DNA of 64,000 nucleotides from Warburgia ugandensis (Eukaryota; Streptophyta; Magnoliopsida; Canellales; Canellaceae): the NCBI GenBank assembly GCA_035236585.1, contig CP141137.1, positions 43,732,057 to 43,796,056 of the forward strand, read 5' to 3'. Numbering within the stretch: the stretch's first letter is position 1; each line of letters begins with the position of its first letter. This document shows, one piece after another, positions 1 to 12,668 of this stretch. A program made the position numbers and the translations under genes. The notes beneath the pieces were generated by a model, which searched no databases, was not told the DNA's origin, and saw nothing but the letters and a program-made list of their open reading frames with translations.

Positions 1-500
1 ATTTATAGATTCTTTTGAATTTTTCATAATTACTTGTAATAATTATGTTTCAATTCTTTTGAATATTAAATTAACTTTGGATCCTCCACTACCACCTCCT
101 TCTTCAATATTAGCTGGTAGTGGTTTGACCACTCATTACATATTTTCTGGCCATTGGATTAATTTGTGGTCCCCTCAGAGGTGTGGAAAGACCATTTTGC
201 CCTTTTATGGAGAAAAATTCATTTTATTCCCCCAAACTTAGAATCAAGCATACTTCGTGGCATTGGAATCGTATTTCCAAGTACATTCTAAATATTAAAG
301 TCTTAGATCTTGGTTATGGGTAATATTATCATTTTACCCTTTTATTCATAAAAATGGAGAAACTTAGGGATTTTTCATTTTAACTTGGAATTGAACATAC
401 TTAGTGTCATTTCGATAGGTTTTTCTAGTACATTAATAATTTCTAAGTTTTAATTCATGATTTAATCTCAAAAAATAGAATTTCCAATAACCTAATATTC
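1..500 (-). mobile_element. Chromovirus 3' LTR remnant (left LTR of the Tekay-like fossil)
   Basis: Bases 1-199 match 8173-8371 with about 14 mismatches by eye, so this is a second copy of the long LTR on the right of the same fossil. Bases 200-480 hold two diverged units around the motif 'cattttacccttttat', as is common near the start of Tekay LTRs. The element reads on the minus strand, so this left copy is its 3' LTR. It runs off the window edge. The border with the reverse transcriptase segment near 500 is approximate because part of the element has been lost there. Confidence 0.6.
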
Positions 501-1600
501 CACACTCTTCTATCCAAGTGAATTGTACCCCTTTTCTAGTCAATGTCATCAAAGGAAGGGCTATACGGGAAAATCCTTGAATGAATCTATGTTAGTATCC
601 TATCAGTCCAAGAAAACTATGTATGTCTATTACTGTCTTAGGTTTCTCCCAATTCATTACTGCTTCAACCTTGGTAGGGTCCACTTCTACTCCATTCTTG
701 GAAATTACATGACCCAAGAAATTGACCTTCTCTAACTAGAATTCACACTTACTAAATTTACCAAATAGTTTATGTGTTCTAAGGGTATTTAGTACAATTT
801 GTAAGTGTTCTTGATGTTCCTTGATACTTGTAGAGTAAATTAGTATATCATCAATAAATACAATCACAAATTTATCCAAAAATTCCTTGAAGATTTTGTT
901 CATTAGATCCATAAACACTACTGATGCATTGGTCAGCCCAAAAGACATGACTAGAAACTCATAATGCCCATACCGAGTTCTAAACATTGACTTAGGTATA
1001 TCTTTATTCTTAATACGCAATTGATGATATCCTGATAATGTCGATTTTGGAAAAGACCTTAGCAAATTGGAGTTGATCAAAGAGATCATCAATGCAAGGT
1101 AAGGGATACCTATTTTTCACTGTGACACTATTCAATATTCTATAATCAATGCACAATCTCATAGACCCATCCTTCTTCTTCACAAATATTACTGGTGCTC
1201 CCCATGGTGAACTACTTGGTCTAACAAACCCTTTGTCTAACAATTCCTGTAATTGACCTTTCAACTCTGCTAGGGTCATCCTATAAGGTGCTTTAGAAAT
1301 TGACGTTGTACTAGGAAGAACTTCAATGGTAAACACAATTTCTCTATGTGGGGGTAATCTTGGAAGTTCTTTTGGAAAAACATCTTGGAATTCCCTAACT
1401 ACTTCAATTTTTGTTATGCTGAGCTGTTCAACATCCAAAGCAACTATTGTTGCTAGAAATGCCTGACACCCCTTGGACATATGTTTTACTACCTTCATAG
1501 TTGAGATAATGGATTTGTCTAAGTCATTGTGTTTCCCATACAGTACTAATACTTCCTCACTAGGTATGCCAAATGTGATTTTCTTCTTGTGACAGTCCAT
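500..1600 (-). pseudogene. Reverse transcriptase part of the chromovirus fossil
   Basis: Minus-strand readings show the classic Ty3/gypsy reverse transcriptase blocks: '[20 protein letters not shown]', '[20 protein letters not shown]', '[20 protein letters not shown]' and the catalytic FIDDILIYS box. The continuation toward 500 is recognisable as the FLGHVIS and FLGLxGYYRRFI segments. The domain is broken, and the rest of pol (RNase H, integrase) is absent. Confidence 0.85.
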
Positions 1601-1621
1601 AACTACCTAGTATTTTGCTAA

Positions 1622-1903
1622 CTAGTCCATACCCAATATGATGTCAAAGTCCATTATGTTCAGTAAAATGAGGTCTATGTCCATTCTTTTACCCAATACT
1701 TCTACAGGTACATTCTGCAAGTATTCTTGTAATCTAACTATTTTTCCAACTAGAGTTGTTACATCTAGATTAAATCCCAAGTTTTTCATTGACAATTGTA
1801 TACTAGATGCAAATATGCAAGATATAAAGGAATGAGTAGATCCATAATCAAATAGTACTTTGGCATAGTTGTCAGCTACAAGTAATATACCTTCAATCAC
1901 CAC
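1622..1903 (-). pseudogene. Aspartic protease segment of the chromovirus fossil
   Basis: The minus-strand reading contains 'VLFDYGSTHSFIS', matching the D-S/T-G type active-site region of retropepsins in plant Ty3/gypsy elements, followed by 'VEVLGKRMDIDLILLNIMDFDIILGMD', the usual C-terminal ILGMDW-like segment. It lies between gag and reverse transcriptase, as expected. It is part of a broken element. Confidence 0.75.
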
Positions 1904-2155
1904 ATTAGATGGTCTAGCCTAGCCGTCAATGATGGCATACCCTCCCTTGGTTTCAAGGGGCAATTTCTGGTTTTGCCTCCTTAACCGTTAGTGTTTCGTA
2001 TAGTAGGTGGCAATGTGTCCATACTCCCCACAATTATTGTACTTGATCGAAAACCGTTGTGGTTGTTGTTGTCCTGGTCTAGGGCACATATTGCCTTGGT
2101 GGAATTTTTTGCATCTTCGACATGGTCGTCTATTTTGCCCTGGTGCATTGTTCCT

Positions 2156-2890
2156 CTAATTTCTTTGGGGCTTAAAATTGTTCCAAGGTCTTTTATTCTT
2201 CCGGAAGGGCTTTGGATTATAGTTTCCTCCTCCACCAAACTTGGTGGTTTGACTCTTCTTGTATTCTTCTTCAAACTTGAAAGTCATTTCCACACATTCC
2301 GCTAAGGTCGTGGGTTTAGTACAAAGTACCTTTACTTTCAGCCTTGGGCGCGGCCTTTCTATGAATTGATTCACTGTGTGAGTTTCAGTGTTACACACAT
2401 GAGCTGCAAATCTCCTTAACTGTGTAAATTTATTATCATACTCTACCACTGACATGTTTCCTTGTCTAAATTCTAGAAACCTTATCAGCTTTCTTGCTTG
2501 TGCATGAGAAGGAAAATATTTGTGGTTGAAGACTTCCTTAAATTCCTCCAATGTCTTATCTTCAAAATTTGAGAAGAAGGTATTGTTAGCTGATCTCCAC
2601 CAAAATGTAGCTTCTTGTTTTAATAGATAGTTAGAAAATTTAACCTTCAACTGTGGAGGAGTACATACTACACTGAAAGTCCTTTCTAGTTCATATATCC
2701 ATTCCTCAGCCTTCTCAGCTTCACCGTTGCCATTATACCCCATAGCCATCTTTTGAAATTTGTCCATCATCTTCTCAACCTTTTCTGGTGCTAATGGAGA
2801 CTTTCTAACTTCTTTACTTGGTACAAGGGAAGATTGACCCTGTACTAGTGTGGGAGTATCTGGTGTTGGTGTTGGTGTATTGTGTCTCAC
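2156..2890 (-). pseudogene. gag of the Tekay-like chromovirus fossil
   Basis: An open stretch of 244 codons begins at 2890 on the minus strand. It has the retrotransposon gag core: 'AEEWIYELERTF' near residue 60, 'NKYFPSHAQ'-like and 'SVVEYDNKFTQLRRFA' segments in the middle, and a basic, glycine and asparagine-rich tail. A CCHC zinc-knuckle-like remnant follows at about 1990-2040. In this family Gag forms the virus-like particle and binds the RNA. This copy is a fossil and is broken. Confidence 0.8.
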
Positions 2891-3198
2891 TTCAGGCTGA
2901 GTCTAAGCCTGAGTACTTGGTATCTCTACTGGAGGTGATGAACATTGGGGCCATTGAATGTGAGGAAGAAGGTTCCTCAATACCCTTGTTACCATCTCTT
3001 CCACATTATTTATTGTTAATCTCTTTGTATTGTCTTCTGGAGTATTTTGAGTTGTCTACCTTATGACTCTCTTTGGTGGCATCTGCTCATAAATCAAACT
3101 TTTTATTAATATTCTATACAACTATTTCTATCTTAATCTAAAATTGAATTATCATCTCTCCTTTGGACATATTTGTACTGTACTGTGACTGGATGAAT

Positions 3199-3211
3199 GG
3201 CTTCAATACCA
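3199..3211 (-). other. Primer binding site of the chromovirus fossil
   Basis: On the minus strand, directly after the LTR end (ATCACA, 3214-3219 reversed), the sequence reads TGGTATTGAAGCC. This resembles TGGTATCAGAGCC, the complement of the initiator Met tRNA 3' end used by plant Ty3/gypsy and copia elements. Its position fixes the element orientation and the inner LTR edge at 3214. Confidence 0.65.
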
Positions 3212-3213
3212 AC

Positions 3214-6200
3214 TGTGATGACCCAGGTTTTTGTAACACATTTTGTAATACATTTTTCAAAGGCAGAGCCCTTAGTAGTAAAAAAAATTCGCAATACAAA
3301 GCAATGAAAATTCTTTTCTTTATAACTTGTTAGGAAAAATCCAAGTCATCACTTCATACATAACATAAGTAGAATTTTTTGTACAAGATAAAATTTCTTT
3401 CAAGGAATATACTTTTATTAAATTTCAGAATCATCCAGTGGTTCACAGTATAGCCCAAATCCATTACAATACTTGTCCAAATTATATAATCCAAAACTCA
3501 AACCTCACCATACAATTAAACTCTCATTACAATACAATACTCTCAAACAAAACAAACTACATGTCTTCAAGGGGTATACCCTGATGATTATTCTCCCAAG
3601 TCTTCTTCAATCTTGAGCTCCTAACTCTCCTTCTCTATGTCTAAGATATTGTAAACATTGAAACATTTACAATATCTCAGCAAGCTATGCTTGGTAGGGG
3701 ATTCAAGAAGCATAATAATTTGATAGTATAATTCTAATACTTCATAATGTTGTTATTCATAAACATACTCATGTATCAATCTCTTTACTTTTCCATATAT
3801 GTACATCCTTATACATACATACTATATATGGGTAAATCCATCAAATTTATGAAAGTAGTCAAATAACATTCCCAACTAAGATGATCAATTCTTTCCACTA
3901 TGAGAAATCAGTATTTTAGCTAGCCCTATACTAGGATTTCCCTTCTTAGGAAATACTGGTAATATACAATTACCTCGCATTTCATCATGCCAAAACATAA
4001 GGCATTTCACTATGCCTATCTCATATGCACCAAAGTGGAAAATGACCAAAGGACTACCATGTTGTAGTCTAATCCGTACTAGTGTGCTCGGATAGCTGTC
4101 CTATTCACCACTAATACTATGGTGGAAAATATTGTGTGACTACTCATATGGGGAGACAGGACTCTCACAGTGGTGGCCTTCCCATAATTGCCCTACCCGA
4201 CTTTTAGCCTCTCATAGGGCAAGGCATCATCATATCATCAAATTTTGGAAAGCTGGTGGCCAAACCCTCGTAACTCCCCTAGCATAGCATCCCTAGGCTT
4301 ATGCCTATTTAAAACTAAACCACAAGCCTCCATGCTTGTATGTAAAATAGGTTTCATACATATCAGACAATTTGTGTATTTACTTAAGGTTAGAATATCT
4401 TCTAGTTCTATATTCACTTAGAGTCTTTTCCTCAATTCTAACTTAACCACTTCATATGTGTTTGGTAGGATCATTAGGGTTTTAGGAGATTTAATACAAG
4501 TACTAACATTACACTTGTCAACATTTCTAGATAGAAGATCATGTATTCAACATGTACATCCCATGTAGATGCATTCATAAAATCCTCCTACCTTCAAGTA
4601 GTGATCCATCTCTTCAAATCTTCCGTGATCCTAACTGATGTATATAATCTGTAAATCCATACATACTGTCAATATATTTATGCAACTTGAATAATCCTAT
4701 ATTTTTTATCCTATCTATATTCCTTGTCTAATTTTGTCCTTTGATATAAAGGATTAGATCTTGTGTCCTACCATGATCTATCTTCCTCAAATAGTGTTTA
4801 TTCTATTGATTAATATATCTGATGGTTAGAATGATCTTCTAAACTTTCAGATCTAAGTATTTTCTATTCTAAGTATCTTTCATAGATCTTTTGATCAACA
4901 ATTTATACTTGTTGATAAAGATCAAGGCTTAGATCTTTTATTATCTAGTTCTTCTTTGATCTAAGTTTAGTTGTTTGATCATCGCTAAGGAGGTTGATCT
5001 TGGTTCTCTTCCTTGAATCATATTTGATCAAGTGTTCAAATCTTCTATTCTATTTGTTCTAAGATCTTCTATTCTATTTGATCTAAATTGCAAGCAATAT
5101 ATATATATATATATATCATCAAGAAGTATTTATTTCTTTTTATTGTTCTTGATCATTCAAGATTCCATGGATCTTGTTTGATCATCCTTATCTTACTTAC
5201 AAATTTTATTAGGGTTAAATAATTTACTAAACTTTTATGCTCATATTATTATCATTCAACCAGTTAATGTTTTACTAGTTGAAGATAACTTATTTCATCC
5301 TAAGTCTAAACTACTTCTCTTATTTCCAATTGGCTAAGGCTTACTAGCTGAATGGTTGAACATAAAGTGGTTACTTCAATCCTCATGTAAGGAGGCGTTT
5401 AGACCTCACAAACATCGACAAAAGGTAGGGAAAGAGAGAGACTCTATTAGCAAACCCCCTTAACCATCATGTTTAGCATTCACTAGAGTGACCTTAGCTC
5501 AACCTTTTATAAGGTTCTTATGAGAATTTTAACCTTAAGTACACCTTCTAATTGATTTTAATTAAATCCATAAACATTTAAATGTCATTCATAGGGTTTA
5601 TTATTCTGCTAGTTTGGGCCAAGGATTTAATAATCTTTATATTGTCCTACTAATTATAGCCCTTACTGATATTAAGTTAAAGCCATTCACTCATCTTAAT
5701 TGTCCATGAATCTCTATATTCTATTAGTTTACATTTTTGGTGATTTATGCTCATTATATCTTAACAACTACTTAACATTTGAATGTACTAATAAAATTTG
5801 ACAACAATTAAATCATAAACTTTAAAGCCTAAATCTAATATAAGTTTAACAACCATTTATACTAACATGCTTCCTATGAATGTAACTTAACCTAATGAAA
5901 TAAAACTATACTTAAACTAGCATTATCCTAAGTTATGAAATACATAAAATTTTACTCCTAATCTAATGGAATCATGCTAAAATATCAAATTTAAACTAAC
6001 ATGGCCCTAAGAGAATTAAATCTACCAGACTAATAACATTTAGAGCATAGCATGCTAAAATTTAAGAATTACACTATCATGCTTCCTAATCTATAACATA
6101 AATCACATTTACAAGTCTATTATCAAATAAAAGATAATTACACTAATTAGATTAAGATTACTAGAAACTTTTACTTATGATCCAACCATTAGATCTTAGA

Positions 6201-8371
6201 TATTTTACTTTAGATCAAGGGTTTTAATTACATTTAGGATTTTTACTCCATTAAGATCCAAAGATCATATCCACTTGTTTATGTCATATTTAATCCATGA
6301 TCTAACTAGATTCCATCATAATATCATTCATTCAATCCATCCCAATGGTCTGATCATACTTGATCTCATTGATCAAGTGGGTCTCTTTGTATTTTTAGGT
6401 TATTTCTACCATAAAGGGTAGATTCCTCAATTTATGTTAGATATGTAAAAATAAATCATGGATATTACTTTATTTTAACATTATATTATCATTATATTAG
6501 ATCCCCAAGATCTGATCATTTCAGATCTTGAAGATCATTAAAATTGGAAGCTTAATTCCTAAAAATAGAAAGTTTCTTGAATATTTTTATCAATTTTTAT
6601 GATTCTAGAAGAAAATAGACATTACAAGCTTTCCATAGCTCTTTTTTTATCTTAATTTGGAATTCAAATGACTCAGTAATTGAACTTTGAAGTTCACAGC
6701 CTTCTGAGGGTCCAAATCTTCTAGGACGATCGAAAATCCATCCCAATGGTCTGATCATACTTAATCTCATTGATCAAGTGGGTCCCTTTGTATTTTTAGG
6801 TTATTTCTGCCATAAAGGGTAGATTCCTCAATTTATGTTAGATATGTAAAAATAAATCATGGATATTACTTTATTTTAACATTATATTACCATTATATTA
6901 GATCCCCAAGATCTAATCATTTCATATCTTGAAGATCATTAAAATTGGAAGCTTAATTCCTAAAAATAGAAAGTTTCTTGAATATTTTTATCAATTTTTA
7001 TGATTCCAGAAGAAAATAGACATTACAAGCTTTCCATAGCTCTTTTTTATCTTAATTTGGAATTCAAATGACTCCATAATTGAACTTTGAAGTTCATAGC
7101 CTTCCAAGGGTCCAAATCTTCTTAGGACGATCAAAAATCCATCCCAATGGTCTAATCATACTTGATCTCATTGATCAAGTGGGTCCCTTTGTATTTTTAG
7201 GTTGTTTATACCATAAAGGGTAGATTCCTCAATTTATGTTAGATATGTAAAAATAAATCATGGATATTACTTTATTTTAACATTATATTAGATCCCCAAG
7301 ATCTGATCATTTCATATCTTGAAGATCATTAAAATTGGAAGCTTAATTCCTAAAAATAGAAAGTTTCTTGAATATTTTTTATCAATTTTTATGATTCCAG
7401 AAGAAAATAGACATTACAAGCTTTCCATAGCTCTTTTTCGATCTTAATTTGGAATTCAAATGATTCCGTAATTGAACTTTGAAGTTTACAGCCTTCCGAG
7501 GGTCCAAATCTTCTTAGGACAATCGAACTGTCCGTTTTGGATTGTTCAATCAATTCCTCTTCAATCAAAAGCTCAAAACTTGATTAAATTTCATGAAAAT
7601 TCTACCCTAGGAGTTTTGGGTCCTTATGGATCTATTGGATTGCTCATATTTTCTATCTGAGCCCTCCATCATACAAAGGTGAATGGTTCTTGTCCTTACT
7701 TGATTTTTATAATTTTTAACCTAAAACTACTTTTAAAAAATTAAAAATTATATAAATTAACATGAAATAAGTATGGTAAGAGTTTCCACCTACCTAATTG
7801 GATAAAAATTTAGGTTTTGTAGCCCAATTTTAAAGAATTATCCCGTTGATGATAAGATCGCCCGATAACAGCTTGTTATGTGATTTTCATTGATTGCACC
7901 GTTGGATCTTGAAATTTATTTTGGATTTTTGTATATAAGGTAGTCTAGGACAATATGAATGGTGGGATTTGTGATATTTTATTTGGAACAGAGTGCCTAA
8001 TTGAATTTAGGTATCTTGTTCCAATCTAGAGAGAGGAGAGAGAAAGTGAATAGAAGAGAGATTTTCGGGAGTTTTGGAAATTTGTGAATGAATATAGATC
8101 TGATTTTTTAAGGGGAAGGAAGATAAATTTGTGGGAATTTTATTGAACATTTTTGGAGGATTTTTCGGGTGTATTTATAGATTCTTTTGAAATTTTCATA
8201 ATTACTTGTAATAATTATGTTTCAATTCTTTTGAATATTAAATTAACATTGGATCCTCCACTACCACATCCTTCTTCCCTATCAGATGGTAGTGATTTGA
8301 CCACTCATTACATGTTTTTTGGCCATTGGATTCATTTGTGGGCCCCACAGAGGCGTGGAAAGACCATTTTG
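3214..8371 (-). mobile_element. Very long 5' LTR of the Tekay-like fossil
   Basis: The inner edge is TGTGATGACCC at 3214, next to the primer binding site. The far part (8173-8371) matches the left LTR at 1-199, so everything between belongs to one LTR, or to an LTR plus insertions I cannot separate. It is AT-rich with no gene. An AT dinucleotide run lies at about 5097-5117 and three 401-bp tandem units at 6335-7525. The outer end is lost where LINE 1 begins at 8372. More than 5.1 kb is long even for Tekay LTRs, which often reach 3-5 kb. A plus-strand TATA-like site near 7931 raises the alternative that 7600-8371 is a separate fragment. Confidence 0.55.
6335..7525. repeat. Three-copy tandem repeat, 401-bp unit, inside the long LTR
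   Basis: The landmark 'tcccaatggtct' recurs at 6340, 6741 and 7142, a period of exactly 401 bp. Whole units match closely, including 'gatattactttattttaac' and the end segment 'gtccaaatcttctaggacga'. The third unit is slightly shorter because a stretch near 7285 is missing one 'ccattatatta' repeat. Few differences between copies suggest duplication well after the LTR itself formed. Confidence 0.9.
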
Positions 8372-9761
8372 GGGTAGTTTGGTTGACCAAGTTGTTTAAC
8401 AAGATTATAAAATCAAAGAAAATGCTTGATGAGTGGAGGAAAAGCTCTATTGTACCAATCTATAAGAATAAAGGAGACATTCAGAGCTGCACTAATTATC
8501 GAGGGATCAAACTTATGAGCCACACCATGAAACTTTTTGAAAGAGTCATTGAGAAGAGGCTACGACATGAAACAAGTGTATCGGAGAATCAGTTTGGTTT
8601 CATGCCTGGGAGGTCTACCATGGAAGCTATTTTCTTACTAAGACAATTAGTAGAGAAATATAGGGAGAGGAGAAAAGACCTACACATGGTCTTTATTGAC
8701 TTAGAGAAGGCTTATGATAGAGTCCCTAGAGAGTTAATATGGAGGGTGTTAGGTGTTAAAGGGGTTTCTCAGGGGTATATAGACATAATTAAAGATATGT
8801 ATGAGGGAGCAAGAACAAATGTTAAGACCACTAGTGGCGTGGACCGGTGATTTTCTGTCCTTTGTCGGATTGCACCAAGGATCGGCATTGAGTCCATACC
8901 TTTTCACATTAGTTATGGATGAGTTAACAAAACATCTGCATGAGGAGATTCCCTGGTGCATGCTATTTGCAGACGATATAGTCCTACTTGATGAGACAAG
9001 GGAGGGTGTCAACATAAAGCTAGAGCTAAGGAGAGAAGCATTAGAATCGAAAGGATTTAAAATTAGCCGAACTAAGACAGAATATATGGAATGTAATTTT
9101 AGCAAGGAGAGTAGGAGTGGAGCACCAGTCAAGATTGATAACCAAGAGGTCCCCATGAGAGACCACTTCCGATACATAGGATCATTGATCCATGAGAGTG
9201 GAGAGATTGAGAGGGAGGTTACCCAGAGAATCCAAGCGAGTTGGAACAAATGGAGATGTGCATCGGGGGTTTTATGTGATCGGCGGGTGCCACTCAAACT
9301 AAAGGGAAAATTCTATAGGATGGCTATAAGGCCGGCCATGCTCTATGGATCAGAGGGTTGGGCAGTTAAGGAACATCATACTCATAGGCTGAGTGTTGCA
9401 GAAATGAGGATGTTGAGATGGATGAGTGGTAAGACAAGAAAGGATAGAATTAGAAATGAAAATATTAGAAGAAATTTAGGGATAGCACCAATAGGTAACA
9501 AGATGAGGGAGATTAGACTTAGATGGTTTAGACATGTTCAAAGGAGACCAACAGCGGCGCTGCTTAGAAGGAGTGAGGCAATACAAGTTGAAGTTTCTAA
9601 AAGGGCAGGGGGAAGGCCCAAAAGAACGTGGATACAAGTGGTGAAGAAAGATTTAAAAACTTTGGGACTAAATAAAGCCATGGTACTTAATAGAGAGGAA
9701 TGGAGAAATAAGATTCATGTGGCCGACCCCTAATTAGGATAAGGTCTTGATGATGATGATG
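8372..9761 (+). mobile_element. RTE-type LINE, 5'-truncated copy 1
   Basis: Non-LTR reverse transcriptase is readable from about 8374 to the stop at 9731. Seen in order: a 'KSSIVPIYKNKGD' block, 'NYRGIKLMSH', 'ENQFGFMPGRST', 'VFIDLEKAYDRVPRE', 'LHQGSALSPYLF' and the catalytic FADDIVLL (about 8966-8989), then the C-terminal 'RWFRHVQRRP' and 'GRPKRTWIQVVKKDL' segments typical of plant RTE elements. One extra G near 8841 splits the reading into two frames (8326-8850 and 8801-9733). The 3' end is 'cctaattaggataaggtctt' followed by a GAT repeat tail, a known plant RTE ending. The endonuclease part is missing, the usual result of 5' truncation on insertion. The start abuts the chromovirus LTR. Confidence 0.9.
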
Positions 9762-10590
9762 ACCAAAAGACTTTGGAGTCTTCTAGGAAATCTTTACATT
9801 GAAAGATGCAACTCAACTATATGTGGCCAATCAAGAAACTCGTTGGGTTGAATCTTGTCTTCAGATTCGAGAACGTTTACTTTCACTCCGGAAAAATGGA
9901 AAACTCATTGTTTTCTCCTTGGAGCATTGCTTGATGATCATTTCCGACTTGAAGCTTGGCTTTTGAAAAAACAGAGCAGGAATCATCTAAAGAATCATTA
10001 GAAGAAACAAGGTAAGATTTCTCGCCCCTTTCTCCTTGGCTGCTAAGCTGTTCAAGGTGCTCTTCTAATCTTTCAATTTGTCACCACAAACCATCCATCT
10101 CCAGATCTTTAGCATCCTCGTTCGTTGTAGCAATACGCTTTTCATGATATGCCATTATAAAACTTTACAAACACACCTTGCACTGATACTATTTTGACAC
10201 AAGAAAATCAAGTACTAAAATAAGCTCGGAATTAGTGAATAAGTGAATAAAATAAAAACATCTAATTGTATCTGTGGATACAAAAATCACCACCATAGGT
10301 TTAGTTTGAGATTAGTCTTAAATGGATATAGATACACCACTGTAGCATTCAAGCACAAAGAAAGATCACCACCCTTGGATACAATCTCACCACCAAGAGA
10401 TACAGATCTTCTAGGGAAGGAATCAAGCTCTCTCCACAAGGATACAAACGCAACACCTTGAGAACAAGAAGCTCCAACATGTCTCACCACACTTTGGTCC
10501 AAGAGTGATGCAAAAATGCCCTGCTAAGATGCACTCAGGCCTATCTTAGCTCATGATGGAAAATAAATCCATCAGTCTGGCCTAAAAAAA
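9762..10590 (-). mobile_element. Fragment of an LTR retrotransposon 5' end (LTR plus gag start)
   Basis: On the minus strand a gag-like start codon lies at 10155, and the reading that follows (MAYHEKRIATTNEDAKDLEM) resembles the coiled N-terminus of plant retrotransposon Gag proteins. Just upstream is a primer-site-like 'agtatcagtgcaagg' (about 10170-10186). The zone 10190-10560 has LTR-like leader sequence. The family is not certain and no further coding part is present. The fragment is broken and sits between two LINE copies. Confidence 0.35.
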
Positions 10591-12668
10591 CGTCTTATTA
10601 TGCTTCTCCATTAATTGATGTACAACTAGAATAATGAAACAAAAGTAAAAAATATGTGGACTGATATGGCCAATTTCATTAAGAAAGTGAATGAACATGA
10701 TCTAGGAGTATCTCAAGATAAAAGGCAACTAATAAAAAAAACATGGTGGCAGAGTGAAAAAGTGCCAAAATTTATTAAAAAGAAACGGGTGTGTTTTAAT
10801 GCATGGTAAAAGGCTAACAATAGCAAAAACTTTGAGAAATGTAAGTATGCTAAAAATGTTGCCAAGAGAATAGTAAGGCTAAACTCAAGGCATGTAATGA
10901 TCTCTATAATACATTAGGATCAAAAGAGGGAGAGAAAGATGTGTTTAAAGGTACAAAAGTAAGAGAATGGAATAGTAAGGACTTATACTAGTTTAAGTGT
11001 ATTAGAAGTGATGAAGAAATGGAATTAATGAAAGATGATGAGATCAAACTAAGGTGGGAAAGTTAGTCTAAAAATTTACTAAATGAAAACTACTCTAAGA
11101 ATGTAGGGATTGAAGGTATCATAAACCCAAATACCATTAGACATTATAGATACAACCGTAGGATTAGAATATCTAAAGCAAAACAGGGTTGAAAAGGATG
11201 AAATCAAGAAAGGCCATGGGGCCTAATGGTATTACCATTAGAGGTTTGGAGTATATGGGAGATTTTAGAGTAGCTTGGTTGACAAAGTTGTTTAACATGA
11301 TTGTAAAATAAATAATAAATAAATAAATTATGAATGAATGAATGGAGGAAGAGATATATTATACTAATTTATAAAAAATAAAGGAGACATACAAAGTTAC
11401 ACTAATTATTGCGGGATCAAACTTATGAGGTACCATGAAAATTTTTGAAAGAGCAATTGAGAAGAAGCTATGGCATGAGATGAGTGTATCAGAAAACCAA
11501 TTTGGTTTCATGCCAAGGAGGTCTACTATGGAAGCTCTTTTCCTGTTTAGATAATTGATAGAGAAATATAGGGAGATAAGAAAGCACCTCTGCATGGTCT
11601 TTATTGACTTAGAAAAAGCTTATGATAGGGACCCTAGAGAATTAATATGGTGAGTGTCAAGCAAGAAAAGGGTTTCACAGGGATATATAGACATAATTAA
11701 GGATATGTATGAGGAAGCAGTAACAAACATTAGAACCACTAGCAGAGAGACTAGTAATTTTACTATCACTATATGATTGCACCATGGGTTGACATTAAGC
11801 CCATACCTTTTGACATTGGTTATGGATGAGTCAACAAAACATATGCATGAGGAGATTCCATGGTCCATGTTATTTGCAGATGATAATTTTAATTGATAAG
11901 ACAAGGGAGGGCATAAACACAAAGTTAGAGTTATGGAGGGATGCATTTGAATTTAAAGGATTTAAAATTAACAAAACTAGGACAGGGTATATGGAATGCA
12001 ATTTTAGCAAGGAGAGGAGAGGGAATGGAGCACCATTAAAGATTGATAACTAAGAAGTTCCCCTAAAAGACTACTTCTGAAACTTAGGATAAATAATTCA
12101 TGAGAGTGAAGAGATTGAGAGAGACGGTACCCAAAGAATCCAAGTGGTTTGGAACAAATGGATATGTGCCTCTGGAGTTTTGTGCAATCAATGAGTGCCA
12201 TTCAAATTGAAAGAAAAATTCTACAGGATGATTGTAAGACTAGTCGTGCTCTATGGATCAAAGTGTTGAGCAGTTAAGGAACAACATTTACAAAGGATGA
12301 GTGTCACTGAAATGGGAATGTTGAGATGGATGAGTAACAAGACAAGAAAGGATAGAATTAGAAATGAAAACATTAGAGGAAACTTATGAGTAACAACAAT
12401 ATGTAGCAAGATGAAGGAGATCATACTTAGATGGTTTGGACATGTCTAACAAAGATTGAAAATGGCACCAGTTAGGAGTGAGACAGTCTAAGTCGAAGTT
12501 TCTAAATAGTCAAGTGGAAGGCCCAAAAGAATGTGATTAGAAATGGTGAGAAAAGATTTTAAAAACTTTGGGACTAAACAAAACCATGAAACTCAATAGA
12601 GGGGAATGGAGGAACAAGATTCATGTATCCAACCCCTAATTAGGATAAGTTTTTGATAATGATGATGA
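10591..12668 (+). mobile_element. RTE-type LINE, old degraded copy 2
   Basis: The same LINE family as the copy at 8372-9761, but with a longer 5' part. It begins in the linker between endonuclease and reverse transcriptase ('TWWxSEEVQK', 'KAWQKANNSKNFEKYKYAKN'-like readings, 10735-10900) and continues through 'ENQFGFMPRRSTMEAL' (11490-11540), 'VFIDLEKAYDRDPRE' (11598-11640) and 'MLFADD' (11868-11885). It ends at 12668 with 'taattaggataagttttt' plus GAT repeats. Many stops and frameshifts and an expanded 'aataaataaataaatta' stretch at 11308-11330 show it is far older than copy 1. Its 3' end marks where the KEA pseudogene is cut off. Confidence 0.85.

Larger units (their letters stand above)
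500..3213 (-). mobile_element. Internal region of a Tekay-like Ty3/gypsy chromovirus fossil
   Basis: Read on the minus strand from the primer binding site near 3211, this holds gag, an aspartic protease segment and part of reverse transcriptase in the Ty3/gypsy order. RNase H and integrase are not seen; the region passes from reverse transcriptase straight into LTR sequence near 500. The element is broken, with several breaks across the coding part as well as the missing 3' portion of pol. The gag and reverse transcriptase style (FIDDILIYS, 'SVVEYDNKF') fits the Tekay/Del chromovirus lineage, though the chromodomain that would prove it is absent. Confidence 0.85.
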
